From the NCBI RefSeq assembly GCF_031199965.1, contig NZ_CP133605.1:129501-193500 (forward strand): a DNA stretch of 64,000 bases. The letters run 5' to 3'. Position numbers and translations under genes: made by a program. The notes beneath the pieces are model-generated. The model searched no databases, had not been told where the DNA came from, and was given only the letters and a program-made list of their open reading frames with translations. Positions 42,004 through 53,608 of this stretch are shown here, piece after piece. Each line of letters starts with the position of its first letter. The first letter of the stretch is position 1. The stretch is from Paenibacillus sp. D2_2. GTDB lineage: Bacteria; Bacillota; Bacilli; Paenibacillales; Paenibacillaceae.

Positions 42004-45000
42004 ATGAAAAGCTTCAGGATATTGTCGGTAGCATTATCGCTTCTTCTCATTATGCAATTGCAGCCTTGGTATGTTTCTTATGCAAAGGCAGATCCATTGC
42101 TGATTAAGACACCTGTTGAAGATGGTACTTGGGATAAAAGTGGGAAATATAACGATCTGCCCAGAATTTTGCGGGTTACTCGGCGGACAGTCAGTATGGG
42201 ATCCAGAAATCCGCCATTCGTTTCTCGTTGACTGATGTCGTGGGTAACATCAAGAAAGCCACCCTGCGCATTCATATCTACCGTGTAACTGACTTAAATA
42301 AGAACGATGCGTTCGACCCTTTTCTTACGCTGTATGGTTCTTCCGTGAAGGACTGGAAATCGTGGAACACTCAAAATCCGAACAAAGTACCGCTAAGGGA
42401 TACCGACCCGATGATCGGGGATAGGGATTATGATCTGGCAAATGACAAATGGAAAGTATATGATGTCACCCAATATGTGAAGGACCAGATGAGCTTGGAT
42501 AAGAACGTGACGTTTGTACTGCGTAGTGAAGAGATCATACCCGGCGTCATGTTTGAGTATGATTCGATAAACAGTCAAACACCTGCTTACTACCCGCAGT
42601 TGGAGTTGGAGACAGGGCCTGCCGCACCGGCAGCACCAAGCTTGGATAAGAAGACGACCACGAGCATTACTTTGCAGGCGGTAGTCGGTCAAGAATACAG
42701 TAAGGATAACGGTGTTACGTGGCAAGACAGCGCGACGTTCAGCGGCTTGACGCCGGATACGGACTATACGTTCGTGACGCGTGTGAAGTCACCAGCTTCA
42801 GACGTTAGCGTGGGAACGACGATTCGTACCAATGCGCTTCCCGTGCTTGGAGGTACGGTCACGATCAGCGGCACCGCGAAATATGGAGAGACGCTGACAG
42901 CAGACTTGTCAAGCGTGACCTATACACCTCAAGTCGTAGGCGATGTGCCGACATACCAGTGGAAGCGCAATGGATCGGCAATTGGCGGCGCGACAAGCAC
43001 AAGCTACACGCTGACACAAGACGATATTGGCAAGGTGATTACCGTCACTGTAACGGCAGATGGCACGCATGCGACGGGAAGCGTGACAAGTGCAGGTACT
43101 GCAGCGGTAGCCAAAATGGATGGGCCTGCAGCACCTGTAGCGCCAAGCTTGGATAAGAAGACGACCGCCAGTATTACTTTGAAGGTGGTGGCTGGACAAG
43201 AATACAGTAAGGATAACGGTGTAACGTGGCAAGACAGCGCGACATTCAGCGGCTTGACGCCGGATACGGACTATACGTTCGTGACGCGTGTGAAGGAGAC
43301 GGCTACGCAGGAAGCTTCGGCAGTGAGCTCGGGAACGAAGATCCGTACCGATGCGCTTCCTGTGCTTGGAGGCATGGTCACGATCAGCGGCACCGCGAAG
43401 TATGGAGAGACACTAACGGCCGACTTGTTAGGCGTGACCTACACACCTCAAGTCGTAGACGATGTGCCGACATACCAGTGGAAGCGCAATGGATCGGCAA
43501 TTGGCGGCGCGACAAGCATAAGCTACACGCTGATGAAAGACGATATTGGCGCGGTGATCACCGTTGCTGTTACGGCAGATGGCACGCATGCGACGGGAAG
43601 CGTGACAAGTGCAGGCACGGCAGCAGTAGCCAAAGTGAATGGTCCTGCAGCACCTGTAGCGCCAAGCTTGGATAAGAAGACGACCGCCAGTATTACTTTG
43701 AAGGTGGTGGCTGGACAAGAATACAGTAAGGATAACGGTGTAACGTGGCAAGACAGCGCGACATTCAGCGGCTTGACGCCGGATACGGACTATACGTTCG
43801 TGACGCGTGTGAAGGAGACGGCTACGCAGGAAGCTTCGGCAGTGAGCTCGGGAACGAAGATCCGTACCGATGCGCTTCCTGTGCTTGGAGGCACGGTCAC
43901 GATCAGCGGCACCGCGAAGTATGGAGAGACACTAACGGCCGACTTGTTAGGCGTGACCTACACACCTCAAGTCGTAGACGATGTGCCGACATACCAGTGG
44001 AAGCGCAATGGATCGGCAATTGGCGGCGCGACAAGCATAAGCTACACGCTGATGAAAGACGATATTGGCGCGGTGATCACCGTTGCTGTTACGGCAGATG
44101 GCACGCATGCGACGGGAAGCGTGACAAGTGCAGGCACGGCAGCAGTAGCCAAAGTGAATGGTCCTGCAGCACCTTTAGCGCCAAGCTTGGATAAGAAGAC
44201 GACCGCCAGTATTACTTTGCAGGTGGTGGCTGGACAAGAATACAGCAAGGATAACGGTGTAACGTGGCAAGACAGCGCGACGTTCAGCAGCTTGACGCCG
44301 GATACGGACTATACGTTCGTGACGCGTGTGAAGGAGACGGCGACGCAGGAAGCTTCGGCAGTGAGCGCAGGAACGAAGATCCGCACCGATGCGCTTCCCG
44401 TGCTTGGAGGCACGGTCACGATCAGCGGCACCGCGAAGTATGGAGAGACACTAACGGCAGACTTGTCAGGCGTGACCTACACACCTCAAGTCGTAGGCGA
44501 TGTGCCGACATACCAGTGGAAGCGCAATGGATCGGCAATTGGCGGCGCGACAAGCACAAGCTACACGCTGACACAAGACGATATTGGCAAGGTGATTACC
44601 GTTGCTGTAACGGCAGATGGCACGCATGCGACGGGAAGCGTGTCAAGTGCAGGCACGGCAGCGGTAGCCAAAATGGATGGTCCTGCAGCACCTGTAGCGC
44701 CAAGCTTGGATAAGAAGACGACCGCCAGTATTACTTTGAAGGTGGTGGCTGGACAAGAATACAGCAAGGATAACGGTGTTACGTGGCAAGACAGCGCGGC
44801 GTTCAGCAGCTTGACTCCGGATACGGACTATACGTTCGTGACGCGTGTGAAGGAGACGGCGACGCAGGAAGCTTCGGCAGTGAGTGCGGGAACGAAGATC
44901 CATACCGATGCGCTCCCTGTAATTGGAGGCAATGACACGATCAACGACACTTCGAAGTATGGAGAAATACCATCGGTTCCTACAACATCTGCACCCTCTG

Positions 45001-46253
45001 ACACAGGGGTTGATGTACTGGTAAATGGCAAAGCAGAGCATGCGGGGACGGCAATGACATCAAAGCGTAATGATCAAATCGTTACAACGATCTTGGTCGA
45101 CGAGAAGAAGCTGGATGATAGACTTGTGGCGGAAGGCAAGCATGCAGTGGTCACCATTCCAGTGAATATCAAATCCGATGTTATCGTAGCCGAGCTGAAC
45201 GGACAGATGATTCGAAACATGGAGGATAATCAGGCTGTTTTGGTGCTAAAAACAAGCAGCGCATCGTATACGCTGCCAGCACAGGAAATTAACATAGATG
45301 CCATTTCCAAACAAGTTGGAACATCGATAGCCTTACAGGATATTAAGATACAGATCGAAATTGCCTACTCAACAGCGGACACAGTGAAAATCGCTGATAA
45401 TGTGGCAACGAAAGGCATGTTCACGCTCGTAGCGCCTCTAATCGACTTTACGGTCAAAGGTTTACATGAAGACAAGACTATTGTAATAACCAAATTCAAC
45501 GCTTACGTGGAACGTACGATAGCGATCCCAGACGGCGTCGATCCGAATAGAATAACGACAGGCATCGTTGTTGAACATGGCGGAACGGCGCGTCATGTAC
45601 CGACGAAGGTCATATCAGTTGATGGCAGGTATTACGCAAAAATAAAAAGTCTTACAAACAGTACGTATTCGGTTGTCTGGCATCCAGTTGAATTTGGCGA
45701 CGTCGCCAACCACTGGTCGAAACATGCAGTCAATGACATGGGATCCCGCATGGTCATTGCAGGTACAGGAGACAACATGTTTAGTCCTGATCTGGACATT
45801 ACGCGGGCCGAGTTTGTCGCCATTATCGTTCGCGGTTTGGGACTCAAGCTAGATGAAGGTGCTTCACCATTCTCGGATGTAAGAACATCCGACTGGTACA
45901 GCAGCGCGATTAATACCGCTTATACGTATCAACTGATCCATGGATTTGAAAACGGTACATTCCGTCCGAACGACAAGATCACACGAGAAGAAGCGATGAT
46001 TATCATCTCCAAAGCGATGAAAGCCACCGGACTGAAAGACAGTCTTCCCGCTCGAGTAGCTGAAACAACTCTTCATTTGTTTACGGATTCGATAGAAGTA
46101 TCTAGCTGGGCACAGAGCGGCATTGCCGATTGTGTGCAAGGAGGCATCGTATCGGGAAGAGAAGGAGCGACGCTGGCACCGAAGGCTTATATGACGAGAG
46201 CCGAGGTTGCAGCGATTATACAGAGGCTGCTTCAGAAATCGGATCTCATTTAG
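42004..46253 (+). CDS. Giant SLH-domain surface protein with 173-residue repeats (one frameshift as read)
   Basis: About 1416 aa; a C is missing at 42160-42162, joining NDLP to QNFAGYSADSQYG. ATG 42004 has AAGGA 8 nt upstream. Signal peptide FRILSVALSLLLIMQLQPWY to YAKADP. Residues about 35-200 resemble a DNRLRE-type beta domain (KKATLRIHIYRV, VYDVTQYVKD). Then four and a half repeats, each an Fn3-like part (SITLKVVAGQEYSKDNGVTW) and an Ig-like part (TYQWKRNGSAIGGATS), then about 250 unique residues, then three SLH domains. Probably an adhesin or scaffold; ligand unknown. Confidence 0.88.
42618..44940 (+). repeat. 519-bp tandem coding repeats
   Basis: Units begin near 42618 (510 bp), 43129, 43648, 44167 and 44686 (partial). 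The 43129 and 43648 units are almost identical. Identity is high at the DNA level, so copy number may vary and assembly may be collapsed. Confidence 0.9.
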
Positions 46254-46311
46254 TTTCAAATACGAACGGAATACAATTATCGAAATATCGCAGTTTTGAG
46301 GAGGCAGTACA

Positions 46312-48294
46312 ATGAAACGATTTTCATCATATAGCATAGCTCTTTTTCAATCTTGACATTATTTTTCATAAGTGGATGTGTTGCTACTGGTCTAGATTCT
46401 ATTACTGTAAACAAAGTAGATTTTCCTAACAATCCTTTTTCAAGCTCTGATCATGTATATATTCGGTATTCGGACGGAACCGTTGATGGAACAACGGAAG
46501 ATATATCACAAATAAAGCAATTTTCGGTCAAAACGGACCCTGAGAAAACAATTGTAGGTGGCTACATAAGCGACGGAACCAATAGTTGGGTTCCCAGCGG
46601 GTTTGGATATGAATTTTCTTGGGTTGATGTGTATGGACAAACAACAAAGCCCACGCACCCTGTAGCTTATTATGCTCAAGTAGGCGATCCTGTGGCGAAT
46701 GCCGCTCATCCTGGTTTTGTAAATGTATTATATGCTATATATGATGCTAACGGTCAGTCTGTTGATGGCAGGCCGGAAGTGTTTGCACATTCAATAGGAA
46801 CCACATTCTATAATGATGATCCACTTGATCTTGATAGGAGCGGGAATTACCTACGAACTGATTTTGTCACGGATGGATACTCTTGGTTTGCCAACCATGG
46901 GGAAGTCATTTTCGTTATTAATTCTAATGATTTTGAGACAAAGCCTATTTCTCTTTACTCAGGCGATACATTGCTATCTCTTAAACCGTCAATCAGCGTG
47001 AGCGTCAGCCCGAGTAGCGCGAGCGTTGTACAAGGAGGCAGCGAGCAACTGACGGCAACCGTGGATGCGTTTGGTGGAGCAGCAACGACGGTCACGTGGT
47101 CCAGCAGCGACGCAACGAACAAAGTAACGGTGGACAGCACGGGTAAGGTTACAGTAGCGTCGGATGCGCCGACGGGAGATTACACGATTACGGCTATATC
47201 AACGGCAGATAGCAGCAAAAAAGGAACGGCCACGATTACCGTCACAACAGCGCCAGCCGTCACTGGCGTGAGCGTCAGCCCGAGCAGTGCGAGCATTGTA
47301 CAAGGAAGCAGCCAGCAGCTGAAGGCAACTGTGGATGCGATTGGGGGAGCAGCAACGACGGTCACGTGGACCAGCAGCGACACAACGAACAAAGTAGTTG
47401 TGGACAACACGGGCAAGGTCACGGTAGCGTTGGATGCAGTGCCGGGGATTACACGATCACAGCCACGTCAACGACAGATAGCAGCAAAAAAGGAATAGCA
47501 AAGATTACAGTTACAGCAGTATCAACGAAACCATCACCTCCAGCAAGAGGAGAAGCGTCATCACCTACTACGGTACCGCCTGTAACACCTGTAACACCTG
47601 CCCCAGTACCGACTCCTGAGCCTATAGAACCTACAGTTGATGTATTCAAGAGCAACATAGTGAATGTAGGCAATGTAGTTAAAGCAATCGAATCCAAGGT
47701 AGCGGAAGCTAAGAAAGTTAATGTTAAGATTGAACTATCTGATATTCATGGGCACTGGTCTGAAAAGACTATCGATATTTTCGTAAAATTGCATGTGATT
47801 GAAGGGTATGAGGATGGCAAGTTCAAGCCGGACGGTAACATTACACGCGCTGAGTTCGCAGTGATCCTAAATCGCGTATTCGATATTATTAAAGGTGGTG
47901 ACAATACTAGAGTTGCGCTGAAGGATATTAGTAGTCACTGGGCAAAAGATGCAATTGAGAGGCTTCAAGAGGCAGGGGTTATCAGCGGCTACGAGGACGG
48001 TACGTTTAAGCCAGATAAAACGATCACACGCGAGGAAATGGTTCTCATCTTGTCCCGCATAGTAAACCTTAACAACTTGGCTAAGGATAATACCAAAGGC
48101 AATTTCAATGATCTAGAGGGTCTTATGCTGTAAACGAGATTAAGGCAGCAGCACAGGTTGGAATCATTAGTGGCAAAATGGAAGGGAAATTTGAAGTTAA
48201 AAGCAATGCCACACGTGCAGAAGCTTTACAAATCATCTTGAATGCGCTGGAACTCGACCCGCATTTGAAGACGTTGTTAGATTCACTTAACTAA
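46312..48294 (+). CDS. SLH-domain lipoprotein-like surface protein with Big_2 domains (three frameshifts as read)
   Basis: About 661 aa after repair at 46343-46347 (T run), 47443-47447 (G run) and 48118-48120 (G run), each one base short. GAGGAGG is 7 nt before ATG 46312. The repaired N-terminus (MKRFSSYSIALF, then SILTLFFISGC) has a lipobox-like SGC. A unique domain of about 200 residues is followed by two Big_2 domains (VSPSSASVVQGGSEQLTATV; VSPSSASIVQGSSQQLKATV), a Pro/Thr linker and three SLH domains ending LLDSLN. Lies 58 nt after the giant SLH gene, possibly co-transcribed. Confidence 0.82.
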
Positions 48295-48310
48295 TATCGG
48301 TCGAGCACAT

Positions 48311-48341
48311 ACAAAAAGACACCTGAGAGGGTGTCTTTTGT
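48311..48341 (+). terminator. Terminator after SLH gene
   Basis: ACAAAAAGACACC / GGGTGTCTTTTGT stem. Confidence 0.85.
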
Positions 48342-48506
48342 GTTAGAGAAGGAATTCTACTCTTTGCATACCATGTCAATAGCACGGTCCTAGTCTAAAG
48401 TCTAGCTTTCAGATACCCCTTAAGACCGTTATGTCAGCCGAATAAGGTGGATATAATGGATTTATAACTCAGAGCGTGATTTATGAAGTCAAGGGAGTGT
48501 TTGAAC

Positions 48507-49283
48507 ATGAAGGCAACAGAAGCGACTGCAAAGGCGCGGGCAGGTAAGGTGAATTGGGTGCTGTTTAATCCAAAAACCTATGCAACGATCCTCTATTTAC
48601 TGCTATCTCTCCCGCTAGGGATTATCTATTTTACAGTAGCGATAACGGGACTTGCACTATCAATCGGTTTAACTCCAATATTTATCGGAATACCGCTGTT
48701 TTTTGGAGTGGCTAAGCTGTTGAATGGGATTGTGAGTTTTGAACAAAACATGATTAGACAAATTTTAGGTTTACCTACTCCTCCTGTTTCGTATACCCAC
48801 AATCGACAGTCTGAAGCGGGGCAGAGCTGGTTTAAGCGAATGATGGGAAGTTTTGACGGAGGGTTATTCATTCGAAACCTACTGCTTGTATTACTAAGAT
48901 TTGTAACAGGCATTGTATTCTTTACTATTATGGTAACTGTGATTTCACTAGGACTAGGATTTATTGCCCTTCCAGTCGTGCATATCATTTTGATGAATGA
49001 AATGCAGCTAGATATTCTAGAGAATAGCTTATTTAATTACTTTCATATAGATTGGACTTATAATCAGCAATATATGCTGTACGTAGGAGTTGGCCTTGTA
49101 CTTTTTTGGGTCGCGCTTCGCGTTGTGAATGGACTCATGCAAATTCAGCGCAGAATCATGTATGTGGATGAGCCATATCAGCAGCCATCAGTGCATGTGG
49201 AAACACAAATGCATGCGACGGTTCAGCCGGAATATTATGATTATCACGAGGATCAGTCTACTCAAGGAATGATAATATCCTGA
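48507..49283 (+). CDS. Membrane protein with putative sensor domain
   Basis: 258 aa. ATG 48507 has AAGGGAG 9 nt upstream. Two pairs of membrane segments (TILYLLLSLPLGIIYFTVAI, GLTPIFIGIPLFFG; LLLVLLRFVTGIVFFTIMV, GLGFIALPVVHIILM) plus a helix near 200-220, matching the PF13796-type sensor domain often found in two-component sensors, here without a kinase. Cytoplasmic acidic tail. Single gene with its own terminator. Confidence 0.75.
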   Translation: MKATEATAKARAGKVNWVLFNPKTYATILYLLLSLPLGIIYFTVAITGLALSIGLTPIFIGIPLFFGVAKLLNGIVSFEQNMIRQILGLPTPPVSYTHNRQSEAGQSWFKRMMGSFDGGLFIRNLLLVLLRFVTGIVFFTIMVTVISLGLGFIALPVVHIILMNEMQLDILENSLFNYFHIDWTYNQQYMLYVGVGLVLFWVALRVVNGLMQIQRRIMYVDEPYQQPSVHVETQMHATVQPEYYDYHEDQSTQGMIIS

Positions 49284-49294
49284 AGAAAGATAAT

Positions 49295-49325
49295 AGCCTA
49301 GTCCTCACGAGGACTAGGCTTTCTT
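49295..49325 (+). terminator. Terminator after sensor-domain gene
   Basis: AGCCTAGTCCTC / GAGGACTAGGCT stem then TTTCTT. Confidence 0.85.
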
Positions 49326-49414
49326 ATATATAGACGTGTATTCAAGTCTGTAGCCATGAGTATTTAAGAACTACGATGGTTGAAAGGGGCGCTCATGCTC
49401 CCTATCCAGAAGCA

Positions 49415-51339
49415 TCAATCCTGCCCTTTAGTCTCTTGTCGACGCTGATTCCGCATCTCCTTCTGCACCTTCCGGAGCGCCTTTTCGAGCCACGCTGCAT
49501 ATCATGCTGGAATTTACGTTCCTGGTAGCTGTTAAAGAGGGTGTTCAGATCATATCCCTCAGGATATAGATCACTTGCTGGCAGCTCCAACGCTACACGT
49601 TTGTAATGAACCTCCAGCATCGTGCCCTGAACAAATACGACCAGATTGTTAAGGGAATCAAGTCCACGATACACGATAGCACTCTCATTCCGATCTAGCA
49701 GCTTAACCTTATCGCCCGTGGTATAGGTAGGAATCACCGCTTCAGCAGTGATCTCTATTTTTTTTGGCTTACTAACCTTGCTATCTTGAAGTCGGTCCAA
49801 GCGATATTCTTTTTGCTGCATATAGTTTTTGGCTCGCTCTAGCACATGCTCCTTTAGCTTCATTTTCCGTGAAATCCAAAGCGCATTGCTGTCACCCGAT
49901 TGGCCAATCATGAGTCTATATTGAGGCTCCAAGGTCTCTTGATTAAATTCCATCGCGGCATTCATGAAATCACTGTGCATTTCCGAATACTGCTTGATCT
50001 CGCCATAATGTGTGGTCGCTACTGTGATACAGCCCATATGATAAAACTCCTCAAGAATGGCAATCGCCAGTGCTGCGCCTTCATTCGGCTCGGTGCCGCT
50101 TCCGATTTCATCGAATAGCAGTAAGGTATGACGATCTGCCGCATACATAATCTCTGATATATTTTTCATATGGGATGAAAACGTACTGAGCGCATTCTCA
50201 AGGCTTTGATTATCACCAATATCTACAAAAACATTTCGAAACAATGCAACTTCGGTACCCGGAGCCGCTGCAATATGGAAGCCTGACATCGTCGCTAGGG
50301 TAAGGAGCCCAATCGTTTTCAGCACCACAGTCTTTCCGCCAGCATTCGGTCCCGTAATAATGAGACTGCGATAGGAATCACCAATCTCAAAGTCAAGCGG
50401 TACAACCTTACCAGCAAGCAGAGGATGCCTGCACGACACCAGATTCATATAGCCATGATCGTTGATGAGAGGCTCTATACCATTGATGTTGCGGCTGAAT
50501 TTACCCTTAGCAAAAATCATATCGTACTGGCTGATTAATTCAATATTGATATTCATGCTCTGTGCATGATCGAATATTAAATTAGATAAGTCTGCAAGAA
50601 TCTGATATTCCTCCATCACCTCTTCGGCTTTCAAGCTCGCTAATTCCGCATTATATTTCGAAACAGCGATCGGTTCAATAAACACCGTAGCACCTTTCGA
50701 AGATACCTCCACAATCGCACCCGGCACATGATTTTTATAGGCTGCTTTGATAGGAATCGTAAATCGGTCATTCTTTTTGCTTACAAAAAACTCTTGAATA
50801 TATTCCTTATTTGCACCGTTTTTCAAAAACCGCTGTAGCAGTTCTTCAATCTTTGCCTCTGTTATATCGATATGCTTGCGAATTCGCTTAAGCTCTTTAC
50901 TTGCTCCAGAGTCCACCCGATTTGCTTTGATACTTTCATGAATCCGATCCTCAATAGTTGCGAACTCCGTCATGGAATAGACATATGCGCTAATTTTAGG
51001 CGCCAAAAGCTCCCACTCCATCATAAAGCTTCTCATTTTGCGGCAGCCGCGCAAGAAATCTGCAATGGCTACGAGCTCAGAAGGATCAAGAATCATACCT
51101 TTCTCAAGCTTTTCCATGAAGCTCTGGATATTCGATATGCCAACTAACGGAACATGACTTCCTGTATCGAGAATCGCTCTAGCCTCTGTCGTCTCATTCA
51201 GACGAGCTTTCACTACACTGAGGCTTGCGCTCGGTTGTAATTTATCGATTAATTGTTTACCTAGTCCGCTAACGCAATAGCTTTTTACGATTTCTTTTAG
51301 CTCATGATATTGCAATTTATCAAACGTACTTATATTCAT
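49415..51339 (-). CDS. MutS2-like ATPase without Smr domain (C-terminal frameshift as read)
   Basis: About 641 aa. Starts MNISTFDKLQYHELKEIVKS at 51339 (GGAG 9 nt upstream), not at the longer frame. Central clamp/lever region, then the ABC ATPase: Walker A in ITGPNAGGKTVVLKTIGLLT, Walker B LLLFDEIGSGTEPNEGAALA, and ATTHYGEIK. One A is missing at about 49481-49484, so the end should read KKALRKVQKEMRNQRRQETK and stop at 49415. B. subtilis MutS2 is 785 aa with KOW and Smr nuclease domains; these are absent. Role in recombination or ribosome rescue is uncertain; likely a second, shorter paralogue. Confidence 0.82.
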
Positions 51340-51418
51340 TGGTTTATTCTCCTTACGTAAATTAATCACGACGAGAAGAACCCTACCCCAATAGATTTCA
51401 ACAAATATGTCTAAGAGG

Positions 51419-51590
51419 TTGTTCAAAAAAGTCCGCTTTTGATCACGAAGTAAATCAGGAAGCAGTTCGGCATCGAATCTTGAATTCAGCCGGGCCTTCC
51501 GGTACTCACGTACCCAAAACGTACGCTCCGTTCCTCAGTCCCTAGCTTCATCCAACCTTCTCGGTCCTGAAAACCCCCTTTTTTGAACTC
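51419..51590. repeat. Dispersed repeat with inverted ends
   Basis: 172 bp beginning TTGTTCAAAAAAGTCCGCTT and ending CCCCCTTTTTTGAAC; the ends are inverted (GTTCAAAAAAG / CTTTTTTGAAC). No ORF. I recall similar high-copy intergenic repeats in Paenibacillus genomes, but only one copy is in this window. A separate hairpin (AAAGCTG/CAGCTTT) sits at 51607-51637, and 51640-52000 shows nothing else. Confidence 0.5.
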
Positions 51591-52024
51591 ACACTATAAA
51601 TAGACAGCAAAAAAAGCTGCAGGAATCCCACAGCTTTACATTCATGTTCTAGGCATATTTGATCTGGGAATCTCCACAAGAATAGAGATCCGTTCCATCC
51701 AAGCCTCATGACGTATCGTAGGGTTCTTCATAGGTAACACAAATAAACCTACAATATAGGAAAATTTCACACGTCCATCGTTCGTGCCTATATCGTACCG
51801 TTTATTTATTCAATTACGACTATTTAGAACCTAACACACTCATAAAGCACCTCATATTGTTCAAAAGATATTTATCGAAATCTAATGATGGCATTATCAT
51901 ATAACAATCGTGAATCCATGTAAAGTAGCTGTAGACCCGCCCTTAGACTGCATCATTTTCTTCTTAGTCCCTATCCTGTACAATGAATACGATATGATTC
52001 ACTAAGAATAAGGATGTGCTTATA

Positions 52025-52690
52025 TTGGCTAAAAAACCTACGATTCAAGCGCCAAATCTACCTCGGCAATTAGAAATCAAGGAATGGGATTTGGAATCTG
52101 TCCTTGCTGAACATGAGCTGGAGGAAGCCGAAATTCAGGAACCGATTATTGAAGATCTAAGACTTGAAAAAGGGCGAATAAATAACGTTATTTTTTCTAA
52201 TGTCGCCTTTTTGAATTCATCATTTACTTATACGGAATTCGTTGATGTTATCTTTGATAAATGTGATTTATCCAATGTTGATTTCAGCGATGCCGTCATG
52301 CATCGTGTAGAATTCCGAAACTGCAAGCTGATGGGTATTAACTTTTCCAGCGCATTACTCAAAAACATTGTCTTCACTGAATGCTTTGCAGACTATGCGA
52401 CCTTCGGTTTTTCCGATTGTAAACAGGTGAGATTTCAGCAATGTTCTATGAATCAGGCTGACCTGTACGAAGCTAAGATGCTACAGGTTGAATTTAACGA
52501 CTGCACGATGAATCAAGCTAATTTTGTAGGAGTAAGCCTCAAAAATATCGATCTTAGTACCTGTAGCTTCGAGCATCTTATGGCATCACCCGATAAACTT
52601 GAGGGCTGCATCATCGATTCGAGTCAAGCCGCCGGCTTTGCCAAGCTCATGGGGCTGATCTTCAAGGATGAATTGGATGAAGAGAGCTAA
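52025..52690 (+). CDS. Pentapeptide-repeat protein
   Basis: 221 aa. TTG 52025 is chosen because TAAGGA is 10 nt upstream; GTG 52016 would be too close. Residues 45-185 follow the A(D/N)LXX-like pentapeptide pattern (FSNVAFLNSSFTYTEFVDVI, CDLSNVDFSDAV, CKLMGINFSSALLK, MNQADLYEAKMLQVEFNDC), forming a right-handed beta helix. Cytosolic, function unknown; some relatives protect DNA gyrase. Own terminator downstream. Confidence 0.85.
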   Translation: MAKKPTIQAPNLPRQLEIKEWDLESVLAEHELEEAEIQEPIIEDLRLEKGRINNVIFSNVAFLNSSFTYTEFVDVIFDKCDLSNVDFSDAVMHRVEFRNCKLMGINFSSALLKNIVFTECFADYATFGFSDCKQVRFQQCSMNQADLYEAKMLQVEFNDCTMNQANFVGVSLKNIDLSTCSFEHLMASPDKLEGCIIDSSQAAGFAKLMGLIFKDELDEES

Positions 52691-52717
52691 ATATCGATCT
52701 CAAATGTATATATCCTA

Positions 52718-52770
52718 AAAAAACCTCCATTTATTATGCTTAGATAAGCTATGAAAATGGAGGTTTTTTA
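52718..52770 (+). terminator. Terminator after pentapeptide gene
   Basis: AAACCTCCATTT / AAATGGAGGTTTTTT with a secondary inner stem. Confidence 0.85.
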
Positions 52771-52806
52771 TTTTACCGAAAGCATAAAATTTTATTCAAT
52801 CCACTC

Positions 52807-52863
52807 TTGACGTACCGACCGACGGTATGTATACTAAAATCATCAATAAACCGACCGACGGTA
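52807..52863 (+). promoter_or_regulatory. Promoter with two TetR-type operators
   Basis: TTGACG (52807-52812) and TATACT (52830-52835) are 17 bp apart, and the spacer is almost entirely the operator TACCGACCGACGGTA (52813-52827). A second copy, ACCGACCGACGGTATG, lies at 52849-52863, downstream of the start of transcription. A close variant controls the TetR gene at 54585. Confidence 0.8.
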
Positions 52864-52919
52864 TGTTTCGATAAATCAACTTAGAAAAAGGTCGTTCACT
52901 TTACAAAGGAGCGATATCA

Positions 52920-53465
52920 ATGACACAACATCAATGGGATTTAATTGGTTATGCAGTTTGGGCACTTGTGATCTGGGTAACAGTGAAGCAATTTATGCAA
53001 TCACGCAAGGAGGTTAAAGGGAAGGGGCTTCGGCTATTGTTAGGAGATTGGTTAATGTTCGCCCCTGTACCTTGGATCGTGTACTGTCTGGCAAGTCGCG
53101 GAACTTGGGAGCAAGTTGGTTGGACGCTTGGTCTCGGCGTCGTATTAGCAATTCCATATGTTTTAACTACGAAATTTATGAAGAAGGCGGGCGGAGGGAT
53201 ATACTTCGAGTTCAATTTACTCTTCTATATTTTCCTTTTTGGATTTCCGTATCTTCGTTATATGATCCGTGATCGTGTGTTCCACACCTATCCGATTCTA
53301 ACGCCAGATTATCATCCAGATATTGAGCTTATGCTAGCCATGTATATCGGTGTGCTTGTCTTCTATACCTTTGTATGGCGTGTCTATATGTATATGAGTT
53401 TCAAGCGGCTTAAGCAGCAATCGGACATCAACGCCTTGAGAATGGAGGAAGGGCAGCATGTCTAG
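52920..53465 (+). CDS. Multi-spanning membrane protein of the TetR-controlled operon
   Basis: 181 aa, AAAGGAG 9 nt before the ATG. About five hydrophobic segments (LIGYAVWALVIWVTV; LMFAPVPWIVYCLA; VGWTLGLGVVLAIPYVL; FNLLFYIFLFGFPYL; LMLAMYIGVLVFYTFVWRVY). Overall pattern is like CcdC/DUF1453 membrane proteins, but I am not certain. First gene of a three-gene operon; its stop overlaps the next start. Confidence 0.65.
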   Translation: MTQHQWDLIGYAVWALVIWVTVKQFMQSRKEVKGKGLRLLLGDWLMFAPVPWIVYCLASRGTWEQVGWTLGLGVVLAIPYVLTTKFMKKAGGGIYFEFNLLFYIFLFGFPYLRYMIRDRVFHTYPILTPDYHPDIELMLAMYIGVLVFYTFVWRVYMYMSFKRLKQQSDINALRMEEGQHV

Positions 53466-53589
53466 AGCGGTATCTGAGGTAGGGAGGATAGTACTCGTGA
53501 TAGCAGCCAGTTTTGCGGTATTACTCCTTCTGCTCGTATGGCGTGCCTATCGGTATATGACCACAATGAACCTTTCAAATGACATGTAA
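53458..53589 (+). CDS. 43-aa membrane peptide
   Basis: MSRAVSEVGRIVLVIAASFA, then a long hydrophobic stretch and WRAYRYMTTMNLSNDM. One membrane helix (about 10-27). The ATG overlaps the upstream gene by 8 nt and has GGAAGGG before it, so it is likely translated by coupling. Its C-terminal WRAYRYM resembles WRVYMYM in the gene before, hinting at a truncated duplicate of that protein's last helix. Confidence 0.5.
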   Translation: MSRAVSEVGRIVLVIAASFAVLLLLLVWRAYRYMTTMNLSNDM

Positions 53590-53608
53590 AGGAATGGAGG
53601 ATAGCTTT

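Noticed and set aside
43226-44713. Three 149-aa plus-strand frames spaced 519 bp apart
   Set aside because: They are alternate-frame readings of the SLH protein repeats and recur only because the DNA repeats.
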